Shown here one piece after another: positions 1 to 9,096 of a stretch of DNA of 64,000 nucleotides. How positions within the stretch are numbered: the stretch's first letter is position 1; the number at the start of each line of letters is the position of its first letter. The notes beneath the pieces were generated by a model. The model was not told the origin of the DNA and did not search any database. It saw only the letters and a list, made by a program, of their open reading frames with translations. The translations under genes and the position numbers were made by a program. The DNA lies in the NCBI RefSeq assembly GCF_000745775.1, contig NZ_JQJY01000009.1, forward strand, positions 124,001 to 188,000. The letters are read 5' to 3'. Source of the DNA: Flavobacterium sp. ASV13. GTDB taxonomy: Bacteria; Bacteroidota; Bacteroidia; Flavobacteriales; Flavobacteriaceae.

Positions 1-920
1 TTTGCGCTTGGGTGAGCGATGATAAAATCTTTACCTCCAGTTTCACCAACGATTCTTGGGTAAGTTTTGTAATTGTGAATGTTTGCTCCAATTTTAGCCC
101 AGATATCTTTAAATACATGAGTTGATCCTGTGAAGTGAACACCAGCAAAATCACGGCTCGCTAAAACAGTATCTGTAATCATTAAAGCATCTCCAAAAAC
201 TACATTGATAACGCCATCAGGAACTCCTGCTTCTTTGAAAACATCCAAAATGATTTTAGTTGAAAATACTTGGCTGTCGCTTGGTTTCCAAACCACAACG
301 TTACCCATCATAGCAGCACTTGCAGGAAGGTTAGCGGCGATTGCAGTAAAGTTGAATGGAGTAATAGCATAAACAAAACCTTCAAGAGGTCTGTATTCTA
401 CACGATTCCAAACAGAAGAATCTGATTTTGGCTGATCGTTGTAGATTTGAGTCATAAACTCAACATTGTAACGTAAAAAGTCGATTAACTCGCAAGAAGC
501 ATCGATTTCTGCTTGATGAATATTTTTAGACTGACCAATCATTGTAGCTGCGTTAATACGCGCTCTGTATGGTCCTGCGATAAGTTCAGCAGCTTTTAAG
601 AAAATAGCAGCACGCTGTTCCCATGCCATATTTGCCCATGCTTTTCTTGATTCAAGAGCATTTGCAATTGCTTTTTCAATATGTTGTTTTTCAGCTAAAT
701 GATATTTCCCAACTACGTGTTTGTAATCATGAGGAGCTGTAATATTTCTTGTGTTTCCAGTTCTAATTTCTTCGCTTCCAATGTGTAATGGAACGTCGAT
801 TTGAGAATTCCACATTGTGGTATAAGCTGCCTGAACTGCTGCTTTTTCTGGTGAGTTCGGTGCGTATCCTTTTACAGGCTCGTTTACCGCTTTTGGTACA
901 TGAAAGAATCCTTTTAACAT
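1..920 (-). CDS. pruA: L-glutamate gamma-semialdehyde (P5C) dehydrogenase, C-terminus cut off by window
   Basis: This aldehyde dehydrogenase oxidises glutamate gamma-semialdehyde to glutamate with NAD+, the second step of proline degradation, in the cytoplasm. About 306 codons are visible, starting MLKGFFHVPKAVNEP and running off the left edge, so the catalytic cysteine region is not seen. Visible family features are the NPF-type segment ITPFNFTAIAANLP, the cofactor-binding WKPS, the Rossmann segment HFTGSTHVFKDIW and the GETGGKDF motif near the edge; in P5C dehydrogenases this glycine-rich motif carries the general-base glutamate. No PutA-type proline dehydrogenase domain precedes it, so this is the stand-alone enzyme. 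A good TAnnTTTG promoter lies 42 nt upstream of the ATG. Identification rests on the whole N-terminal sequence, which is typical of Bacteroidetes PruA. Confidence 0.93.
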   Translation of the reverse strand, partial: MLKGFFHVPKAVNEPVKGYAPNSPEKAAVQAAYTTMWNSQIDVPLHIGSEEIRTGNTRNITAPHDYKHVVGKYHLAEKQHIEKAIANALESRKAWANMAWEQRAAIFLKAAELIAGPYRARINAATMIGQSKNIHQAEIDASCELIDFLRYNVEFMTQIYNDQPKSDSSVWNRVEYRPLEGFVYAITPFNFTAIAANLPASAAMMGNVVVWKPSDSQVFSTKIILDVFKEAGVPDGVINVVFGDALMITDTVLASRDFAGVHFTGSTHVFKDIWAKIGANIHNYKTYPRIVGETGGKDFIIAHPSA

Positions 921-961
921 GGGATAAATTATTTTAAAATTACGATTTGTTTAATTTTTTA

Positions 962-995
962 CAAAAGTACAAATGATAATCTGAATTTATCACAA
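962..995 (-). promoter_or_regulatory. promoter of pruA (TTG-N23-TACTTTTG)
   Basis: Read on the minus strand, TACTTTTG (969-962) matches the Bacteroidetes -7 consensus TAnnTTTG, and a TTG at 995-993 lies 23 nt upstream, at the upper end of the usual 17-23 nt spacing. Transcription would start near 955, leaving a leader of about 35 nt before the pruA ATG. Confidence 0.6.
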
Positions 996-1141
996 TACAA
1001 TATTAAAAAGTTGAATTTTAATAAGGGAATGATTTAGTTTCTAAAATAATCAATATTTAATTGCTTAAAATCAAAAAGATTTAGACAAAAAAATGTTTAC
1101 TTGAATTTTGAAAAATAAAAAAAACAGAAACGAACCTTAAA

Positions 1142-1528
1142 TTAGTTCAATGCAAAAGGAGCGCACATTCTAAAAGTAGGAACAATAACTTTGAATGTTT
1201 TAGTTGTAGTGAAATTAATCATATTAAAATGACCTTTCATAGCGCCATAAGGAGATGACAATAAACAACCAGAACTGTAAGTGTGGTTTTCACCTGGTTT
1301 TAAAACCGGTTTTTTTCCAATTACGCCTTCGCCGTCCACAATATCTAAATCATTTAAAGAATCAAAAATTTCCCAATGACGCGAAGTCAATTGTACTGAA
1401 TCTTTACTGTGGTTTTCAATCGTAACTACGTAGCTAAAAGCAAAATGAATCTTGTAGTTTTTGAAGTAAGTACCTTCAAAACTAGTTAAAACTGATATTT
1501 TTATGCCTCTTGTAATCTGAGAAACCAT
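1142..1528 (-). CDS. apaG: ApaG domain protein
   Basis: A 128-residue protein with the length and pattern of ApaG, a small fibronectin-III-like beta-sandwich. It begins MVSQITRGIKISV and has the family signature around residues 65-88: GEGVIGKKPVLKPGE followed by HTYSSG, then the SPYGAMKGHF strand. In Enterobacteria apaG is linked to cobalt/magnesium efflux phenotypes and to diadenosine tetraphosphate metabolism, but the biochemical role is unsettled, and in Bacteroidetes the gene stands away from ksgA and apaH, as here. It is a single-gene unit with its own promoter upstream (1562-1569) and sits between pruA and the T9SS plug gene, all on the minus strand. The family call is firm; the function is not. 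Confidence 0.88.
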   Translation of the reverse strand: MVSQITRGIKISVLTSFEGTYFKNYKIHFAFSYVVTIENHSKDSVQLTSRHWEIFDSLNDLDIVDGEGVIGKKPVLKPGENHTYSSGCLLSSPYGAMKGHFNMINFTTTKTFKVIVPTFRMCAPFALN

Positions 1529-1561
1529 ACTAAAGTAGTATATATGTGTACGTTATAGTTG

Positions 1562-1569
1562 CAAATCTA
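1562..1569 (-). promoter_or_regulatory. -7 element of the apaG promoter (TAGATTTG)
   Basis: The minus strand reads TAGATTTG, matching TAnnTTTG. It lies 33 nt before the apaG ATG, which predicts a leader of about 25-30 nt. No clear TTG -33 box was seen. Confidence 0.5.
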
Positions 1570-1607
1570 CGAAAAAAAATGATTGAAGTGAAAACGTTAA
1601 CATTGTT

Positions 1608-2867
1608 TTAATTAACGATATTTATTGAGTTTCCGTTTCCTTTTCCGATCACTCTTTGATAACGATCAGAACTTTCTTTATAATAAACCAAGATGGTATA
1701 TTCATTTTCAGTCTGATAAAAATTTCCATCAACAGCATTTTCATAATCAATATTACCTTTTTTATCTACTGTTCTGTATTGATAATTGGTAAAACCTTGT
1801 TTGATCATAACGGCTTTTTCGAAAATTCCTTTATCTGAATTATAATCCATTTTATATTCTGGTGAAAGGCTGTAATTGTTGAACATTCCGGCAATATAAA
1901 TGTCTTTGTTTAATTGAAAAGCCGGAGCAGAAAGACTAAAATAAACCCAGGCATAATCGGCCTCGATTTCTTGTTTAAATCCGTTGATGTTTTTCACAAC
2001 AAAATTTCCGTTTACATCTTCATAAACCGTATAAATTTGGTTGCCTCTTGCATGATTGGTGTATAAATAAGAACTGTAAACATCATTGTTCGAGCCCATT
2101 TTGGCGACATTGTTACTAGCTGCACGAATGTCTTTATTCTCAAAATATAAAAATTCATTGCCTCCCCAAAACTGTGTTTCTTTATCATATTTATATACCA
2201 TTTGATTTCCAATAGTATATTGTGGTGGGACATTTTTAATGCTGGTTTTAAAATCTCCGTTTTGCAACAAAAGCACTTTTATGTTTTGCAAAGGTGTCTG
2301 AAAAACAATATCATTTGACAATATCGTAAATTCGAGATTTTGCTTAAAGTCAATATTGCTGAGGTTTCTTGTTCGTTTTACTAAACAGGCAACTGTTGAA
2401 TGATTTTCGTATAAAACAAACTTTCTGGAAAAAACAACTTCCCGGTCTTCATTGAGAATTTTCAGCATATAATTACCTGAAATTCTAAGCTGAGTTGTAA
2501 ATTGATTCGGAAAAGTTAATGTATAATGCGAATAGCCCTGAAGTGTATTAAATGAATTTGAATAATCAGTAATTCTTTGATTGTCAAAACCCCGAATGTA
2601 ATCTGTTTTTGGAATGTCGGTCGGAATCCAATTATAATCACAATGCACCACTTCAAAATAATAATTTGCTTCGTTGCCAAATAAATCATCAAACTGAAAT
2701 GAAAATACAGATCCTAATTCAAAAATCGGAACAACATTACTATCATTTTGAACAAATGAAGCCGTTTTTATGTTATAAGGAGGATCTATTTCATTTTGTA
2801 CTTCCTGGGCTTTCGCCGAAGTAAAAATAAAGAGCAAGAGAAGGCTTTGAAATAAAAATTTTGGCAT
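1608..2867 (-). CDS. DUF5103 protein, probable type IX secretion system plug protein
   Basis: An exported protein of 419 residues if started at the ATG at 2867, which gives a clean signal peptide (MPKFLFQSLLLLFIFTSAKAQ). A longer open frame to 2945 would bury this peptide behind 26 extra residues and is less likely. The rest is beta-rich, with segments such as NEANYYFEVVHCDYNWIPTD and ADYAWVYFSLSAPAF that are typical of DUF5103. Members of this family are now named T9SS plug proteins because, in Flavobacterium johnsoniae, a plug of this type closes the SprA translocon when the PorV gate is absent. That function is from family knowledge; nothing here shows it directly. No other T9SS gene is adjacent, but gldB and gldC lie 35 kb away. 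It is followed immediately, in the same direction as transcription, by the apaG gene. Confidence 0.75.
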   Translation of the reverse strand: MPKFLFQSLLLLFIFTSAKAQEVQNEIDPPYNIKTASFVQNDSNVVPIFELGSVFSFQFDDLFGNEANYYFEVVHCDYNWIPTDIPKTDYIRGFDNQRITDYSNSFNTLQGYSHYTLTFPNQFTTQLRISGNYMLKILNEDREVVFSRKFVLYENHSTVACLVKRTRNLSNIDFKQNLEFTILSNDIVFQTPLQNIKVLLLQNGDFKTSIKNVPPQYTIGNQMVYKYDKETQFWGGNEFLYFENKDIRAASNNVAKMGSNNDVYSSYLYTNHARGNQIYTVYEDVNGNFVVKNINGFKQEIEADYAWVYFSLSAPAFQLNKDIYIAGMFNNYSLSPEYKMDYNSDKGIFEKAVMIKQGFTNYQYRTVDKKGNIDYENAVDGNFYQTENEYTILVYYKESSDRYQRVIGKGNGNSINIVN

Positions 2868-2949
2868 CGTATTACGTTGTAAGATTGTAAATATAAGAAT
2901 TTTATTAAACGTAATAAGATGCCAATTTATTGGTTTTTGAAACAATTTA

Positions 2950-5853
2950 TTATGAACCCAAAATATATTCTAAATTGCCTTCAATTTCATCATTAATATA
3001 GCTTTCTTCTAAAAGAGAATCGGATAATAATTTTTTGTTTTCCTGCAGTTTGATGATTTTTTCCTCAACTGTATTTTTCGAAATAAAACGAATCACATTG
3101 ACTTTATTCATTTGCCCGATTCTGTGCGCTCGTCCAATACCTTGTTTTTCTGCAAAAGGATTCCACCAAGGATCTAAAAATAAAACATACGAAGCTTTGG
3201 TAATATTTAATCCAACGCCTCCCGCTTTAAGCGAAATAAAAAACAACAACGGATTTTCTTTTTCCTGAAAACGTTTTACTTCTTGTTCTCTTTTACTTGC
3301 TGGAGTTTCTCCTGTAATTTCGCAAAATTCTATTTTATGTTCTTTACACCAATCGGTATAGAAAGTCAAATTCGTAACAAACGAACTGAAGATGATTACT
3401 TTTTGTTTTGCTTTGACTAAATTTTCAAGATAATTAGTAACGGCAATATATTTTCCCGAATCAATTTCAGATTCCTGATCAACCATTTTGGGATGATTAC
3501 TCAATTGTCGCAGTTTCATCAAAGTATTGATAATGCTGATTTTATCTGGACTTGAGTCGGTTTTAAGCAAGAAATTACGAGCTTTGGATTTTTCTTTCTC
3601 GTATAATTTTTCCTGTTCAGGATCCATATCACAATAGTAAATCTGCTCCGTTAATTCTGGTAAATCTTTTAAAACCTGTTCTTTGGTTCTTCTTAAAATA
3701 TAAGGAGCGATGAGGTTTTTTAATTCGCTTAAAACTTCTTCATTCTGTTTTTTCTCAATAGGATTTTTGAAGTTTTCAATAAAGAAAGCATAACTTCCTA
3801 AGATCTCCGGATTGATAAACTGCATTTGCGACCATAAATCGTCAAGCGAATTTTCGATCGGCGTACCACTCAAAGCAATTTTATGCCCAGTACTGATTTT
3901 ATTTATGGCTTTAAAAATCTTGGAATTTTTGTTTTTGATGTATTGACTTTCGTCCAAAATCAAATAACGGAAATCGTATTTTTCTAAAATAGAAATATCA
4001 CGATGAATGATGCTATAGCTTGTAAAAATTAAATCGGTTGAATTTATTCTGCTTGCTAATGATTTTCGGTCATTGCCAACATATTGCATTTTAGAAAAGT
4101 GTGGCGTAAACTTTCCAGCTTCATTAAACCAGTTAAAAACCAATGAAGAAGGTAAAACAATCAAAGCTTTTAATGGCTCTCTTTCAATAGTAGTTTCATT
4201 GGCAAACAAATCGAAATTGGTTGTTTTGGTTGTAAAACCTAATTGTTCCTGCACAGAAACCAAAACTGATAAAGTCTGTAAAGTTTTTCCAAGTCCCATA
4301 TCATCAGCAAGGCAAGCTCCCATATTGGAATTAAAATGCTTCAAAAGCCATTTTACTCCATCAACCTGATAAGGCCTTAAAGTTGCTTTTATTAAATCTG
4401 AAGCTGTAAATTCAGCTTGATGAATTTGGTCTAAATCATTGTCAATTTCTGAAATTCCGTCTAAAGCAGTGAAATTGCTTTTGCGCAAAAGTAACGCTCC
4501 GTTTTCTGTTTTGGCCAATTTTGCCAAAGAACCATATTTGCTGAACCATTCTAACGGAATCAAAAAATAGTTTCCGTCAGGCAATTGGAAAAGCCTTTCC
4601 TTGCTTTTTATATTCGGAATAATTTCACTGAAATTGATTTTGTAATTGCCAATCGTAATGATGATTTTGATGTCGAACCAATCTGCTTTTGTTTCTTTTG
4701 CAATCGAAATTGTATTGCTTTCTGTAATGATTTCTTTGCTTTCGAGTTTTAAATTTTGAATGGTAAAACCTAAACTTTCCAGTTTTTCTTTATTATCAAT
4801 AATGAGTTGGATATTAACATAAGGATCAGAAGTTTCAGCGTCTGATTTCAATCCAAATAATTCGTTTTTGATTTTTTCTAAACCAATTTCGAGCAATTTA
4901 TCGGTATATGAATTTTCATCTGAGCTTCGTTTAAATTGAATTATTCTCGGCTCGTTTACTACACTAAAATCAACAAATGAATGTGTCTTTTTGATTTTGC
5001 TTCCGTCAAAAACATATCCGTTATAATCAAAATAAAGATTGAGATAATAACAGTTTTTAAAGAAATCAAAAACAGGCTGAATCGTGCAGGAAACGATTTG
5101 ATCGCGAAGTTCGATTTCAAAACCATTGGCATCAATGTCGATTTTTTTAGCAATTTCCGGAATGAAATTCTTAAAATAATCATCAACCAATTTTGAAGGA
5201 ATTTCAATTGATTTTTTCTTTAAAAAAGGCGTCAGTTTTTTAGCATTTAATTCTTTTAACTGCCCTAGTTTTTTATCAATAATTAACCAGCCTGGTTCAT
5301 CTAAAAGAATGTCAGCACTTTTGTTCATTGGCAAAAAAGTATTTTCATTTTCTTTTAATGAAAGAGTGTAAGTGATGCCTTCAGCGTGTTTGTCGAATTG
5401 AATTTGAGGGTCAAAATCTAATGGTTCTACGCTAACTCTTGAACGATAAAAATCTTTTTCGGGTCCTAAATTAATAGATAAAGGAAATTGTTCCTTTACT
5501 ATTAAATCGTAAAACGGACTTAAATTGATTTTTAAATGCTGGCGAATGGCAAAATCAATTTTGGAATCTTTCTGCAAATCGGCAATCGTTTTAGCGGATT
5601 TGATTTTTGCTCCGAATTTTTTGAAAATAAATTCGGGTTTTAAAGATTCGCAAATGTTTAGAATTCTTTTTGAATTTGGATCTAAATTTTCGAAGTCAAT
5701 TCCGAAACTTTCAATTATAGTTTTTGTTGCTTTTTTGTTCAGATATTTGATTTCGCTGGTATTTTCAACAATGTATGCTGTTGGGATATAAGCATTCAGA
5801 TTTTTTTCAAAACTGATGTCAAAACAGAACTGAAATGATTTTGTAGGTTCCAA
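2950..5853 (-). CDS. SNF2-family DEAD/DEAH-box helicase
   Basis: A 967-residue Swi2/Snf2-type ATPase that would translocate on double-stranded DNA and remodel protein-DNA complexes, for example by displacing stalled RNA polymerase; the bacterial relatives RapA/HepA suggest this, but the actual target here is unknown. The C-terminal half carries the two-lobed motor: Walker A DDMGLGKTLQT near residue 520, the DESQ form of the Walker B box near 634, motif III LSGTPIENS, and the C-lobe motifs SLKAGGVGLNIT and GIGRAHRIGQ. The N-terminal 480 residues are divergent and have no domain I can name; there is no obvious SWIM zinc finger. The ATG at 5853 is the only good start. Its stop is 82 nt upstream of the plug-gene ATG, so co-transcription of the two is possible. 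Confidence 0.9.
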   Translation of the reverse strand: MEPTKSFQFCFDISFEKNLNAYIPTAYIVENTSEIKYLNKKATKTIIESFGIDFENLDPNSKRILNICESLKPEFIFKKFGAKIKSAKTIADLQKDSKIDFAIRQHLKINLSPFYDLIVKEQFPLSINLGPEKDFYRSRVSVEPLDFDPQIQFDKHAEGITYTLSLKENENTFLPMNKSADILLDEPGWLIIDKKLGQLKELNAKKLTPFLKKKSIEIPSKLVDDYFKNFIPEIAKKIDIDANGFEIELRDQIVSCTIQPVFDFFKNCYYLNLYFDYNGYVFDGSKIKKTHSFVDFSVVNEPRIIQFKRSSDENSYTDKLLEIGLEKIKNELFGLKSDAETSDPYVNIQLIIDNKEKLESLGFTIQNLKLESKEIITESNTISIAKETKADWFDIKIIITIGNYKINFSEIIPNIKSKERLFQLPDGNYFLIPLEWFSKYGSLAKLAKTENGALLLRKSNFTALDGISEIDNDLDQIHQAEFTASDLIKATLRPYQVDGVKWLLKHFNSNMGACLADDMGLGKTLQTLSVLVSVQEQLGFTTKTTNFDLFANETTIEREPLKALIVLPSSLVFNWFNEAGKFTPHFSKMQYVGNDRKSLASRINSTDLIFTSYSIIHRDISILEKYDFRYLILDESQYIKNKNSKIFKAINKISTGHKIALSGTPIENSLDDLWSQMQFINPEILGSYAFFIENFKNPIEKKQNEEVLSELKNLIAPYILRRTKEQVLKDLPELTEQIYYCDMDPEQEKLYEKEKSKARNFLLKTDSSPDKISIINTLMKLRQLSNHPKMVDQESEIDSGKYIAVTNYLENLVKAKQKVIIFSSFVTNLTFYTDWCKEHKIEFCEITGETPASKREQEVKRFQEKENPLLFFISLKAGGVGLNITKASYVLFLDPWWNPFAEKQGIGRAHRIGQMNKVNVIRFISKNTVEEKIIKLQENKKLLSDSLLEESYINDEIEGNLEYILGS

Positions 5854-5892
5854 TGTTTAGGGATTTGGTTAGGCTTGTATTTTGGGAATTGG

Positions 5893-5941
5893 GCTAAAAA
5901 AATAAAGAGTTTTCAAAATATCAATAATTTGAAAACTCTTT
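5893..5941 (-). terminator. Rho-independent terminator after the methyltransferase gene
   Basis: A perfect 14-bp stem (5904-5917 against 5928-5941) with a 10-nt loop is followed, on the minus strand, by ATTTTTTTA. It lies 27 nt beyond the methyltransferase stop and separates it from the SNF2 gene. Confidence 0.8.
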
Positions 5942-5944
5942 GTA

Positions 5945-5960
5945 AATGAACTTATATGGT
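5945..5960 (+). repeat. dispersed repeat AATGAACTTATATGGT (short copy)
   Basis: A 16-bp copy of a motif also found at 9178-9201 and 16817-16841. Its end lies 7 nt from the stop codon of the minus-strand methyltransferase gene, the same placement as in the other two copies. This copy lacks the internal second half-unit (ATAACTT/ATCACTT) of the longer ones. Confidence 0.6.
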
Positions 5961-5967
5961 GAAAAAA

Positions 5968-6741
5968 TTAGTTTTCCTGTTTAAAGCAAAGCGGAATAAT
6001 TTCGCCTTTTGCCAAACAGTATTTTTCAACTAATTCTGGTGCAATTTTGTTAGTGTAATCTTCTTCAATTACAATAAAACCAATACTTCTTAATTTATCG
6101 AAATAATCGCGTCCGTAAACACGAACATGGTCGTATTGTCCGAAGATTTTAGCACGTTCTTTTTGATCTGTAATCGAGTCATCTGCAAACGTAACTTCGC
6201 GTGATAAATCTTGTGGAATCTGTAAAATTGCCATTCCGCCTGGTTTTAAAACACGATATAATTCCTGCATCGCTTTTGTGTCGTCTGGAATATGTTCTAA
6301 AACGTGATTACATAAAATAACGTCGTATTCGTTGTCTTTGAAAGGTAAATTACAGATATCTGCTTTTACATCTGCCAAAGGCGAAAGCAAATCGGTTGTA
6401 GTGTAATCTAAGTTTTTTTGCTTGCGGAATCTTTTGTAAAAAGCTTGTTCCGGAGCAAAATGCAATACTTTTTTAGGCGCTGTAAAAAAATCAGTCTGAT
6501 CGTTTAAATACAACCAAAGCAAACGGTGTCTCTCTAAAGAAAGCGTGCTTGGTGAAAGCACGTTATTACGTTGTTTTCCGTATCCGTAAGGCAGAAAAGA
6601 TCTAAAACTTTTTCCGTCGATAGGGTCAGTATATTTACTTCCTTTTAAAGATAATGCTAAAATTGGTCGTGCCACATAACTCAAACGAATTAATAATGGA
6701 CGCGGGATTGTATTAAGTACAAGTTTAAATAATTTTTTCAC
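5968..6741 (-). CDS. class I SAM-dependent methyltransferase
   Basis: A 257-residue soluble protein with a methyltransferase type-11 core. The SAM-binding region is around residues 90-120 (KKVLHFAPEQAFYKRF, then the acidic VKADICNLPF), followed by YDVILCNHVLEHIPDD and the VLKPGGMAILQIP segment, which are motifs II-III of the family. The first 85 residues form an extra basic domain with a segment naming SFRSFLPYGYGKQRNNVLSP, which recurs in a group of Bacteroidetes methyltransferases. The substrate is unknown; nothing in the flanking genes points to one. The gene lies 24 nt downstream of map and may be co-transcribed with it. A strong terminator follows. Confidence 0.85.
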   Translation of the reverse strand: MKKLFKLVLNTIPRPLLIRLSYVARPILALSLKGSKYTDPIDGKSFRSFLPYGYGKQRNNVLSPSTLSLERHRLLWLYLNDQTDFFTAPKKVLHFAPEQAFYKRFRKQKNLDYTTTDLLSPLADVKADICNLPFKDNEYDVILCNHVLEHIPDDTKAMQELYRVLKPGGMAILQIPQDLSREVTFADDSITDQKERAKIFGQYDHVRVYGRDYFDKLRSIGFIVIEEDYTNKIAPELVEKYCLAKGEIIPLCFKQEN

Positions 6742-6765
6742 AAGAATAGATTCGGGTTGTTTTTA

Positions 6766-7584
6766 TTATAGAACCAATGGCACTTTTCTGAATTCATCTT
6801 CTTCATTGCTTTCGATTCCTAAAGCTTTGTAGATGTATTGAAAAGTCGATAATAATTCTGGTTTTCCATCAACTAAGGCAACGTCATGCTCAAAATGCGC
6901 ACTAGGTTTTCCGTCAGCAGTTAAGATTGTCCAGCCGTCTTTAAGTTGTTTAATATTTTTGGTTCCCATGTTGATCATTGGCTCAATTGCTACAACCATT
7001 CCTTCAACAAAAAGCTTTCCACGTCCGCGTTTTCCGTAGTTTGGCATTTCTGGTTCTTCGTGCATTTTTTGCCCAACACCATGTCCAACCAATTCACGAA
7101 CCACTCCGTAACCGTGAGCTTCAGTATATTTTTGAATCGCATTTCCAACATCTTCAACGCGATTTCCTGCTTTAAATTCTCTAATTCCAACGTAAAGAGA
7201 TTCTTTTGTTACTTGCAAAAGTTTTTTCACTTCTGGCGCAACTTCTCCGATTTCGAAACTGTATGCGTGATCGCCGTGATATCCATTTTTGAAAGCACCA
7301 CAATCCACAGAAATAACATCACCGCTTTTTAGAGGCGTATTGTTAGGAATACCGTGAACAACTTGAGCATTTGGACTCATGCAAAGGGAATTCGGGAAAT
7401 CGTACAATCCAAGGAAACTTGGAACCGCACCATGATCGCGAATAAATTCTTCGGCTAATTTGTCAAGATATAATGTAGTAACTCCTTCTTTAATTTCAGA
7501 AGCAATCATTCCTAATGTTTTAGATACGATCAAAGCACTTTCGCGCATTAATTCGATTTCCTCTCTAGTTTTTTGGATAATCAT
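6766..7584 (-). CDS. map: type I methionine aminopeptidase
   Basis: Removes the initiator methionine from nascent proteins. The ATG at 7584 gives 272 residues; an upstream in-frame TTG at 7608 lies inside the promoter -7 box and cannot be the start. The five metal ligands of the pita-bread fold are visible: Asp in SVDCGAF, Asp in GDHAYSF, His in LVGHGVGQ, Glu in AIEPMINMG and Glu in AHFEHDVALV. There is no N-terminal zinc-finger extension, as expected for bacterial type I enzymes. It is the first gene of a probable two-gene unit with the downstream methyltransferase. In many bacteria map sits in a ribosomal protein operon with secY; here it does not. Confidence 0.95.
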   Translation of the reverse strand: MIIQKTREEIELMRESALIVSKTLGMIASEIKEGVTTLYLDKLAEEFIRDHGAVPSFLGLYDFPNSLCMSPNAQVVHGIPNNTPLKSGDVISVDCGAFKNGYHGDHAYSFEIGEVAPEVKKLLQVTKESLYVGIREFKAGNRVEDVGNAIQKYTEAHGYGVVRELVGHGVGQKMHEEPEMPNYGKRGRGKLFVEGMVVAIEPMINMGTKNIKQLKDGWTILTADGKPSAHFEHDVALVDGKPELLSTFQYIYKALGIESNEEDEFRKVPLVL

Positions 7585-7604
7585 ATTTTTCCCATTTTCA
7601 GTTC

Positions 7605-7612
7605 GCAAAAGT
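7605..7612 (-). promoter_or_regulatory. -7 element of the map promoter (TACTTTTG)
   Basis: The minus strand reads TACTTTTG, a full match to TAnnTTTG, 20 nt before the map ATG. Its position rules out the TTG start at 7608. The inverted repeat at 7636-7732 begins about 24 nt upstream, near the -33 region. Confidence 0.55.
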
Positions 7613-7635
7613 ACAATTTTTAATTAAAATTTTTC

Positions 7636-7732
7636 GCCACGAATTCACGAATTATCTCAAAACAAAATTTTTAAAAAGCATATTACACAAATCAATTAAT
7701 TAATTTTTAAAAGAAATTCGTGAATTCGTGGC
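7636..7732. repeat. perfect 18-bp inverted repeat in the map / DUF445 divergent region
   Basis: The left arm GCCACGAATTCACGAATT (7636-7653) and the right arm AATTCGTGAATTCGTGGC (7715-7732) are exact reverse complements around 61 bp of AT-rich DNA. It fills the region between two divergent genes. I have seen very similar sequences many times in Flavobacterium intergenic regions, so it is probably a dispersed element and not a local operator. No target-site duplication was recognised. Confidence 0.7.
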
Positions 7733-7801
7733 TGTTTAAAGTACAAGAACGAGCAATTATCTCAGAAAAAAGCCATAAATTAGTAGTAAAATGTCAAAAT
7801 C

Positions 7802-9055
7802 ATGGAAATTTCGACGGATCAGGATATAGCAAAAGTAAAAGCATTAAAGAAAATGAAAGCAACAGCTTTGTCGCTTTTAGGTTTCGCGGTGCTTCTTTTT
7901 ATAATTGCAATTTATTTTAAAATTCCGATGTTGCAGGCTTTTAGTGAAGCAGCAATGGTTGGAGGAATTGCCGATTGGTTTGCTGTCGTAGCGCTTTTTC
8001 GTCATCCGATGGGAATTCCGATTTGGCATACCGCAATTATTCCGACCAAGAAAAATGAAATTGGAGAGAATTTGGGAAATTTTGTTTCGGAAGAATTCCT
8101 GAATCGGGAAAAATTAGAAATTAAACTCGATGAATTCAATTTTGCAACCAAAGCTTCTGATTGGATTTCGCAAGAAGAAAATGCAAATACAATAGCCAAT
8201 GTCGTGGCAGTAAATATTATTCCCGGCATTTTAAGAACGATAAAAGATGAAGATGTCAAGCGGTTTATCCAAGTGCAGTTCAGAGAAAAAATGGAAGGGA
8301 TTAATTTTGGAAATTGGGTTGCAGTTGCTTTAGAACCTTTGCAAAAAGGAGAATTAAAAAATCAAATGCTGACGAATCTTCTTGAGGTGATGAGCAGTGA
8401 ATTGACTAACAATAAAGATTTAATCAGGCAAAAAGTAAAAGCTTCAACACCGTTACTAAGTTTTGGTCTTGCTGACAAAAGTATTACAGAAGGAGTTTTT
8501 AATGGTTTGCAGGATTTTTTAAATGAAGCCAAAAAACCTGAAAGTGCGGTGCGTTTAAAGATTGATGAGTATATTTTTAACTTTCTGGAAAAGGTGAAAA
8601 ACTCCGAAGAAATGAGAGTTAAAATCAACGATATGATTTTGGGATTTGTTGGAAAAAAAGAAGTTCAGGATTACATCAATGGCATTTGGGATGAAATAAA
8701 ACTTTCAATAACCAATGATTTAGATAAGGGCGATAATTCTTCGATTAAAAACAGTATTTCAAACTTAATTCAGACTTTTGGAAACGGAATCAAAGAAGAT
8801 CCAATCATGATTGACAAAATCAATAATTTCATTAAAAATGATATGCTTTCGGTTCTTTTGAATAATAAAAAAGTAATTGGAGATTTAATTTCATCAACTG
8901 TAAAAAGCTGGGACGGAAAAGAAGTTTCTGAAAAACTAGAATTAGAAATAGGGAAAGATCTTCAATACATCAGAATCAATGGAACTTTAGTAGGAGGAGT
9001 TATTGGACTTGTTATTTATGGCGTTGAGCAGTTGTATCACTTACTATCAGTTTAG
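7802..9055 (+). CDS. DUF445 family membrane protein
   Basis: A 417-residue protein of the DUF445 family (related to E. coli YjiN). The N-terminus has a membrane segment at about residues 22-42 (ALSLLGFAVLLFIIAIYF), followed by the diagnostic block MVGGIADWFAVVALFRHP and PIWHTAIIPTKKNEIGENLG. A long helical, charge-rich region follows, and a second membrane segment closes the protein (GTLVGGVIGLVIYGVEQLY), giving an N- and C-terminally anchored topology with a large loop. The function of the family is not known. The ATG at 7802 is the first good start after the inverted repeat. It stands alone, transcribed away from map and towards gpmI. Confidence 0.88.
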   Translation: MEISTDQDIAKVKALKKMKATALSLLGFAVLLFIIAIYFKIPMLQAFSEAAMVGGIADWFAVVALFRHPMGIPIWHTAIIPTKKNEIGENLGNFVSEEFLNREKLEIKLDEFNFATKASDWISQEENANTIANVVAVNIIPGILRTIKDEDVKRFIQVQFREKMEGINFGNWVAVALEPLQKGELKNQMLTNLLEVMSSELTNNKDLIRQKVKASTPLLSFGLADKSITEGVFNGLQDFLNEAKKPESAVRLKIDEYIFNFLEKVKNSEEMRVKINDMILGFVGKKEVQDYINGIWDEIKLSITNDLDKGDNSSIKNSISNLIQTFGNGIKEDPIMIDKINNFIKNDMLSVLLNNKKVIGDLISSTVKSWDGKEVSEKLELEIGKDLQYIRINGTLVGGVIGLVIYGVEQLYHLLSV

Positions 9056-9096
9056 TGCCGAAAATTTCCAAAGCTTTAATTCCTTTATAAAATAAT

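Noticed and set aside
7585..7608. A longer N-terminus for methionine aminopeptidase starting at TTG 7608
   Set aside because: That TTG is part of the promoter -7 element TACTTTTG; the ATG at 7584 gives the normal N-terminus.
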